64,000 nt of DNA, taken from the NCBI RefSeq assembly GCF_003751225.1, contig NZ_RJKE01000001.1, positions 4,278,001 to 4,342,000 of the forward strand, in the 5' to 3' direction. The position numbers and the translations under genes are program-made. The stretch comes from Actinocorallia herbida (GTDB lineage Bacteria; Actinomycetota; Actinomycetes; Streptosporangiales; Streptosporangiaceae). The notes beneath the pieces were generated by a model. It did no database searches. It was not told where the DNA came from and was given only the letters and a program-made list of their open reading frames with translations. Numbering within the stretch: the first letter of the stretch is position 1; every line of letters starts with the position of its first letter. This document shows, piece by piece, positions 60,049 to 64,000 of this stretch.

Positions 60049-60462
60049 ATGAACTGGACCCTCGAAGTCGTCATCGTGCCCGTGTCCGACGTCGCCCGCG
60101 CCAAGGAGTTCTACGCCGGGAGGCTCGGCTGGCACATCGACCACGAGACCCCGCTCCCCGACGGCCGGCTGATGCTCCAGCTCACCCCGCCCGGCTCCGG
60201 CTGCTCCATCGTCATCGCCCAGGGCCTCACCGACATGCCCCCCGGCGCCCTCCAGGGCCTCCAGCTCGTCGTCAACGACCTACGCGCCGCCCACGCGGAA
60301 CTCCTCGGCAACGGGGTCGAGACCAGCGACATCGTGGTCCTCGGTCCCCATGGGCAGCGCCCCTCCGACCTCGGCGACGACCTCGACAACGTCGGGTTCC
60401 TCTTCTTCACCGACCCCGACGGCAACGCCTGGGCCGTCCAGCAGATCACCGCCCGCGCCTAG
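60049..60462 (+). CDS. VOC/glyoxalase superfamily protein
   Basis: The 137-residue protein has VVIVPVSDVARAKEFYAGRL at the N-terminus and FLFFTDPDGNAWAVQQI at the C-terminus, a two-module VOC fold of bleomycin-resistance/extradiol type. GGGAAGGG precedes ATG 60049; an upstream TTG (60022) lies inside the putative promoter. Repeat copy 3 precedes it. Substrate unknown. Confidence 0.83.
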   Translation: MNWTLEVVIVPVSDVARAKEFYAGRLGWHIDHETPLPDGRLMLQLTPPGSGCSIVIAQGLTDMPPGALQGLQLVVNDLRAAHAELLGNGVETSDIVVLGPHGQRPSDLGDDLDNVGFLFFTDPDGNAWAVQQITARA

Positions 60463-60464
60463 CC

Positions 60465-60884
60465 GGCCCCGGCCTCCTCGCCTGGCTGCTGGAGCGCTGG
60501 AACGCCTGGAGCGACAACGGCGGCGACGTCGAGTCCGTCTTCACCGCGGGCGACCTGCTCACCCACGCCACGATCTACTGGGTGAACAACTCCATCGCCA
60601 CGTCGAGGCGCTACTACGCCAACGCCGACCGCTACCCCTGGGCACCCTCCCACGATCGCGCCCGGGTCGTGCAGGCCCCGGTCGGCCTCACCTTCGTCGC
60701 GTACGAGAATCCTCGCGGCGTCCGCACCGCCGACGAGCGCGTCCGGGCGTTCGAGCGCGGCCCGCAGGCCGCTTGGTTCGACCACGTCAACGCCCACGAC
60801 CACGGCGGCCACTTGATCCCCTGGGAGTACCCCGACGCCTGGACGAGCGACCTGCGCCGCGCCTTCCACGGCCGCAGGCCCTGA
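60465..60884 (+). pseudogene. 3' fragment of an epoxide hydrolase gene
   Basis: Directly after the VOC stop, one frame without a start encodes about 139 residues typical of the C-terminal third of EphX-like epoxide hydrolases: LLERWNAWSDNGGDVESVFT, LLTHATIYWVNNSIATSRRY and the catalytic-histidine segment HDHGGHLIPWEYPDAW. The N-terminal two thirds, including the nucleophile, are missing. A deletion probably joined it to the VOC gene. Confidence 0.75.
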
Positions 60885-60900
60885 AGGACCCGGCGCGCCA

Positions 60901-60945
60901 CCCGGAAGACCCTGCGGAGCATGCCGCTCAGCAGGGTCTTCCGGG
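60901..60945. terminator. Strong hairpin terminator
   Basis: A 15-bp perfect stem (60901-60915 with 60931-60945) lies between the epoxide hydrolase remnant and the convergent ABC permease gene. Confidence 0.85.
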
Positions 60946-61068
60946 TATCGAGGTCCTCTTCGAGGCGCACTGATCGTCCTCGGCGGTGCGCAGGCCGCCG
61001 ACCCCGCCCAGCTTCGCATTCCGCGCTCGGGCTTCTCGAAGGCCGGGATCCGCGTGGTCCCTCCCGTG

Positions 61069-62652
61069 TCAGGGCGTGAGGTCGCGGCGGCGCCAGGTGG
61101 TGAGGCCCGCCGCCGCCAGGGCGGCGGCGAGGACGAGGAGGACCGTGACGGGGAGCGGCTCGATCTCGCCGCCCGGCAGGGCCGGGGCGTGCGCGAAGGG
61201 GGAGAGGTCCAGGACCCAGGCGGGCAGGTCGAGGATGGGGGCGACCAGGGTCAGCAGGATGCAGGCGCCGAAGAGGCCCCAGGCGGCGTAGGCCTGGCGG
61301 GGCAGGGCGCCGAACAGCAGGAGCGCCGCGCCGCCGACGACCCAGGCGGGCGGGGCCTGCACGGCCCCTGCCGCGGCGAGCCTGCCGATCTGGCCCAGGT
61401 CGTCCGAGGCGAGGCCGTAGACGACGCCGCAGGCGAGACCGCCGACGGTCAGGAGCACGAGTGTTCCGGCGAGGGCGATCACGGTGTGCCCGGCGGCCCA
61501 CCGGATCCGGTTCAGGCCCGTGGCCAGGAGCGGTTCGAGCCGCCCGCCGCTCTCCTCGCCGCGCATCCGCAGCACGCTCTGCACGGTGAAGACCGTGGCG
61601 ATGAGCGCGAGCATGCCGAACGTCACCGCGAGGAACGCGTCGGTGAACGCGCCCTCCCCGCCCAGGGTCGCGAAGATCTCCTGAGTCGCGGTGCTCTCGC
61701 CGACCAGGTCCGCGACGCTCGGCGCGATCCCGCCGATGACGCCTCCGTAGACGGTGAACGCGGCGAGCCAGCCGAAGAACGAGCCGCGCTGCAGCCGCCA
61801 CGCCAGCGCGGCGGAGCCGGAGAGGCTCCCGGCGGCCGGGCCGAGGCGCGGCGGGAAGATCCCCGCGCCGACGTCGCGGCGGTCGGCGAGGGCGAAGGCC
61901 GCGGCGAGCAGGGCGGCGGCCAGCACGAGCGACAACCCCGCGACCCACCACCGCTCGTCGGCGAACGGGCGCAGCAGCGACGCCCAGCCGAGCGGTGACA
62001 GCCAGCTCAGCCAGGCCGCGTCCGCGGTGTCCCCTGCCGCGCGCAGCAGGTAGACCCCGCCGAGGACGGCGAAGGCGATGCCACGGGCGGTGCGGGTGCT
62101 CTCGCTGAGCTGGGCGGTCACCGCTGCGACGCCGGTGAACACCAGGCCGGAGGCGAACCAGGCGAGCGCGAACGCCGCGGAGCCCGCCACGGCCATGCCG
62201 GTCCCGGTGAGGCCGAGGAACGTGGTGAGGGAGAGCACCGCGCCTGCGGTGAGGGACGTGAGCACGCCCGAGGTCAGCGGCGCCCGCCGCCCGACGGCGG
62301 TCGCGCCGACCAGCTCCAGACGGCCTTCCTCCTCCTCGGCGCGGGTGTGCCGGATGACCAGCAGCACGCTCATCACCGCGACGAGCACCGCGCCGATGAC
62401 GCCGTTGCGCCAGGCGACCAGGCCGCCGACGGTCTCGGCGCCGACCGGCCCGTACAGCGCGACGGTGGCGGCGTTGCCCTTGACGCCCGCGGCGAAGACG
62501 TGCAGCTCCGCGGGGGTCCCGTACAGGGTGGCGAAGCTGCTCGCGGTCCCGGCCGCGGTGGCCGTGAGGGCGAGGACCCACAGCGGGATCATGACGCGGT
62601 CGCGGCGGAGCCACAGACGCAGCAGCGGGGCGGTGCCCGCGAGCGCGCTCAT
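61069..62652 (-). CDS. ABC-2 type exporter permease
   Basis: The 527-residue membrane protein has about twelve spans in two similar halves, each with a cytoplasmic loop carrying [20 protein letters not shown] or [20 protein letters not shown], the polyketide-antibiotic exporter type. ATG 62652 overlaps the ATPase stop (ATGA). Forms a drug/lipid exporter with the ATPase at 62649. Substrate unknown. Confidence 0.87.
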   Translation of the reverse strand: MSALAGTAPLLRLWLRRDRVMIPLWVLALTATAAGTASSFATLYGTPAELHVFAAGVKGNAATVALYGPVGAETVGGLVAWRNGVIGAVLVAVMSVLLVIRHTRAEEEEGRLELVGATAVGRRAPLTSGVLTSLTAGAVLSLTTFLGLTGTGMAVAGSAAFALAWFASGLVFTGVAAVTAQLSESTRTARGIAFAVLGGVYLLRAAGDTADAAWLSWLSPLGWASLLRPFADERWWVAGLSLVLAAALLAAAFALADRRDVGAGIFPPRLGPAAGSLSGSAALAWRLQRGSFFGWLAAFTVYGGVIGGIAPSVADLVGESTATQEIFATLGGEGAFTDAFLAVTFGMLALIATVFTVQSVLRMRGEESGGRLEPLLATGLNRIRWAAGHTVIALAGTLVLLTVGGLACGVVYGLASDDLGQIGRLAAAGAVQAPPAWVVGGAALLLFGALPRQAYAAWGLFGACILLTLVAPILDLPAWVLDLSPFAHAPALPGGEIEPLPVTVLLVLAAALAAAGLTTWRRRDLTP

Positions 62653-63554
62653 GCCCGGGCCCCGGCCGTCTCGGCGGTCTCATAATGCCGCAGGAACAGC
62701 TCCTCCAGCGTCGGCGGGCGGCTGTCGAGGCCGCGCACGCCGAGCGGGACGAGGGCGGTGAGGAGGTCGCCGAGCCGGTCGGTGTCGACCTGGCAGTGCA
62801 GCCTGGTGCCCTCTACGACGAGGTCGTGCACGCCGGGCAGGGCCTCCAGCCCCTCCGGCGGCGAGGCGAGATCGGCCTCGACGGACGTGCGGGTCAGATG
62901 GCGCAGGGACGTGAGGGTCCCGGTCTCGACGGCCTTGCCCGACCGGATGATGGTGACCCGGTCGCACAGCCGCTCCACCTCCGACAGGATGTGACTCGAC
63001 AGCAGGACCGTGCGCCCGGCGTCGCGGGCTTCGCGGACGCACTCCTGGAAGACCTCCTCCATCAGCGGGTCGAGGCCGGAGGTCGGCTCGTCGAGGATGA
63101 GGAGTTCGGCGTCGGAGGCGAACGCGGCGACCAGGGCGACCTTCTGTCGGTTGCCCTTGGAGTAGGCGCGGCCCTTCTTGCGGGGGTCGAGTTCGAACCT
63201 GTCGAGCAGCGCCGCGCGCTTGGCCGGGTCGGCTCCCCCGCGCAGCCTGCCGAGCAGGTCGATGGTCTCCCCGCCGGAAAGGTGCGGCCACAGGGTGACC
63301 TCACCGGGCACGTAGGCGAGCCTGCGGTGCAGGCGGGTGGCGTCCTTCCACGGGTCGCCGCCGAGCAGGCGGGCGGTGCCGCCGTCGGTGCGCAGGAGGC
63401 CCAGGAGGGCGCGGATGGTCGTGGACTTCCCTGAGCCGTTCGGGCCGAGGAAGCCGTGGACCTCGCCCGGGCGGACGGCAAGGTCGAGGCCGTCCAGGGC
63501 CCGGGTGGGGCCGAAGTCCTTGACGAGGCCGGAGACCTCGATGACATCGCTCAT
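62649..63554 (-). CDS. ABC exporter ATPase
   Basis: The 301-residue ATPase has Walker [10 protein letters not shown], signature-like [15 protein letters not shown] (SKGNRQK in place of LSGGQ, usual in this group), [14 protein letters not shown] and H-loop [12 protein letters not shown]; a DrrA-like C-terminal domain follows. First gene of a two-gene leftward operon, divergent from a GbsR/MarR regulator. Confidence 0.9.
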   Translation of the reverse strand: MSDVIEVSGLVKDFGPTRALDGLDLAVRPGEVHGFLGPNGSGKSTTIRALLGLLRTDGGTARLLGGDPWKDATRLHRRLAYVPGEVTLWPHLSGGETIDLLGRLRGGADPAKRAALLDRFELDPRKKGRAYSKGNRQKVALVAAFASDAELLILDEPTSGLDPLMEEVFQECVREARDAGRTVLLSSHILSEVERLCDRVTIIRSGKAVETGTLTSLRHLTRTSVEADLASPPEGLEALPGVHDLVVEGTRLHCQVDTDRLGDLLTALVPLGVRGLDSRPPTLEELFLRHYETAETAGARA

Positions 63555-63574
63555 GACGAATAAGCTACACAGCT

Positions 63575-63609
63575 TTCACTAACTTGTGAACGTTCTGAAG
63601 GCGTAAAAT
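63575..63609. promoter_or_regulatory. Divergent promoter with inverted repeat
   Basis: TTCACTAACTTGTGAA (63575-63590) has inverted TTCAC/GTGAA arms, next to the palindrome GAACGTTC (63588-63595) and a -10-like TAAAAT at 63604-63609 for the rightward regulator. Likely the binding site of that regulator. Confidence 0.5.
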
Positions 63610-63615
63610 AGGCCT

Positions 63616-64000
63616 ATGGAACAACGGGATGACTCGGCGGTCAGGGACTTTGTCGAGCGGATGGCACTGATGTGGGCGGACTGGGGATTCCCCAAGATGG
63701 CCGCCCGCGTGCTCATGACCTTCATGGCCTCCGACGCCGAGTCGCTCACCGCGGCCCAGCTGCGCGAAGCGCTCGACGCGAGCGCCGGCGCCATCTCCGG
63801 CGCGGTCCGCTACCTCATCCAGATCAGGATGCTGCAGCGCCACCCGCTGCCGGGCTCCCGTGAGCACGCCTACAGCCTGCACGAGGACACCTGGTACGAG
63901 GCGACGGCCAAGAGCGGCTTCTACACGGCGCTGGCCGGCCTGACCGAGGAGGGCGTGAAGGCCACCGGCCCCGACAGCCCCGGCGGCCGCCGCCTCATCG
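63616..64000 (+). CDS. GbsR/MarR-type transcriptional regulator (cut by window end)
   Basis: At least 128 residues are visible: a winged helix around MAARVLMTFMASDAESLTAA, LREALDASAGAISGAVRYL and HPLPGSREHAYSLHEDTWYE, the GbsR-like style. ATG 63616 follows the -10-like TAAAAT closely, so the message has a very short leader. It probably controls the divergent ABC exporter. The 3' end lies beyond the window. Confidence 0.82.
   Translation, partial: MEQRDDSAVRDFVERMALMWADWGFPKMAARVLMTFMASDAESLTAAQLREALDASAGAISGAVRYLIQIRMLQRHPLPGSREHAYSLHEDTWYEATAKSGFYTALAGLTEEGVKATGPDSPGGRRLI

Noticed and set aside
1-64000. tRNA, rRNA, riboswitch or prophage genes
   Set aside because: No cloverleaf, rRNA-like block, known aptamer core or phage structural gene was recognised by eye; a covariance-model search would be decisive.

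Overview
The window is very GC-rich DNA from an actinobacterium. The evidence is strong G/C bias at third codon positions, frequent GTG starts, membrane Ser/Thr kinases with an outer domain, a flavin/F420-type LLM oxidoreductase, a HelR-like RNA polymerase recycling ATPase, double HxlR regulators and a DUF2630 protein. A filamentous genus near Actinomadura/Streptosporangiales would fit, but that is inference from gene style. No tRNA, rRNA or CRISPR array was recognised.

Layout. (1) 0.2-4.5 kb is mobile DNA. A 2,424-bp cassette (201-2624) with 43-bp terminal inverted repeats and a 5-bp target duplication carries a TetR/MFS efflux pair and no transposase. It is followed by a decayed lectin-like gene, a serine resolvase split into two overlapping frames, and a 38-bp Tn3-type terminal repeat. 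(2) 4.6-13.6 kb is a signalling locus: four leftward membrane kinase-family genes in one operon (two intact kinases at the ends, two pseudokinases between them), a STAND ATPase and a PP2C-like protein lacking the usual metal-binding aspartates. (3) 13.6-41.4 kb is mostly a catabolic region. Two divergent promoter regions (16.6 and 31.3 kb) share one operator motif in four copies. They drive thiolases, SDRs, a carotenoid-oxygenase-family enzyme, three acyl-CoA ligases, a DapB-like dehydrogenase, a VOC protein, SnoaL-like proteins and a branched-chain-amino-acid-type ABC importer; two double HxlR regulators, an LLM enzyme and a TesB thioesterase lie alongside. A collagen-like secreted protein, a degenerate aldo/keto reductase and a HelR-like ATPase with a rifamycin-element-like palindrome interrupt it. 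(4) 42.2-54.8 kb has a different strand composition: the + strand is C-rich whichever way the genes point. It holds a TetR, a three-subunit molybdenum hydroxylase, PAP2 and HAD phosphatases, a MerR/sliding-clamp fusion, a Tat-exported phospholipase C, a nitroreductase and an ABC-F protein. (5) 54.8-64 kb has small unrelated operons punctuated by three copies of a bipartite repeat, an epoxide hydrolase remnant, an ABC exporter and the start of a GbsR/MarR-type regulator.

How the genes work together. The catabolic block reads as uptake (ABC importer), CoA activation (ligases), oxidative cleavage of an alkene or side chain (carotenoid-oxygenase fold), redox trimming (SDRs, DapB-like, LLM) and thiolytic release, under common repression. 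The substrate cannot be read from sequence; an apocarotenoid, terpenoid or phenylpropenoid is a guess. The kinase block looks like a signalling complex in which catalytically dead members may act as scaffolds or allosteric partners.
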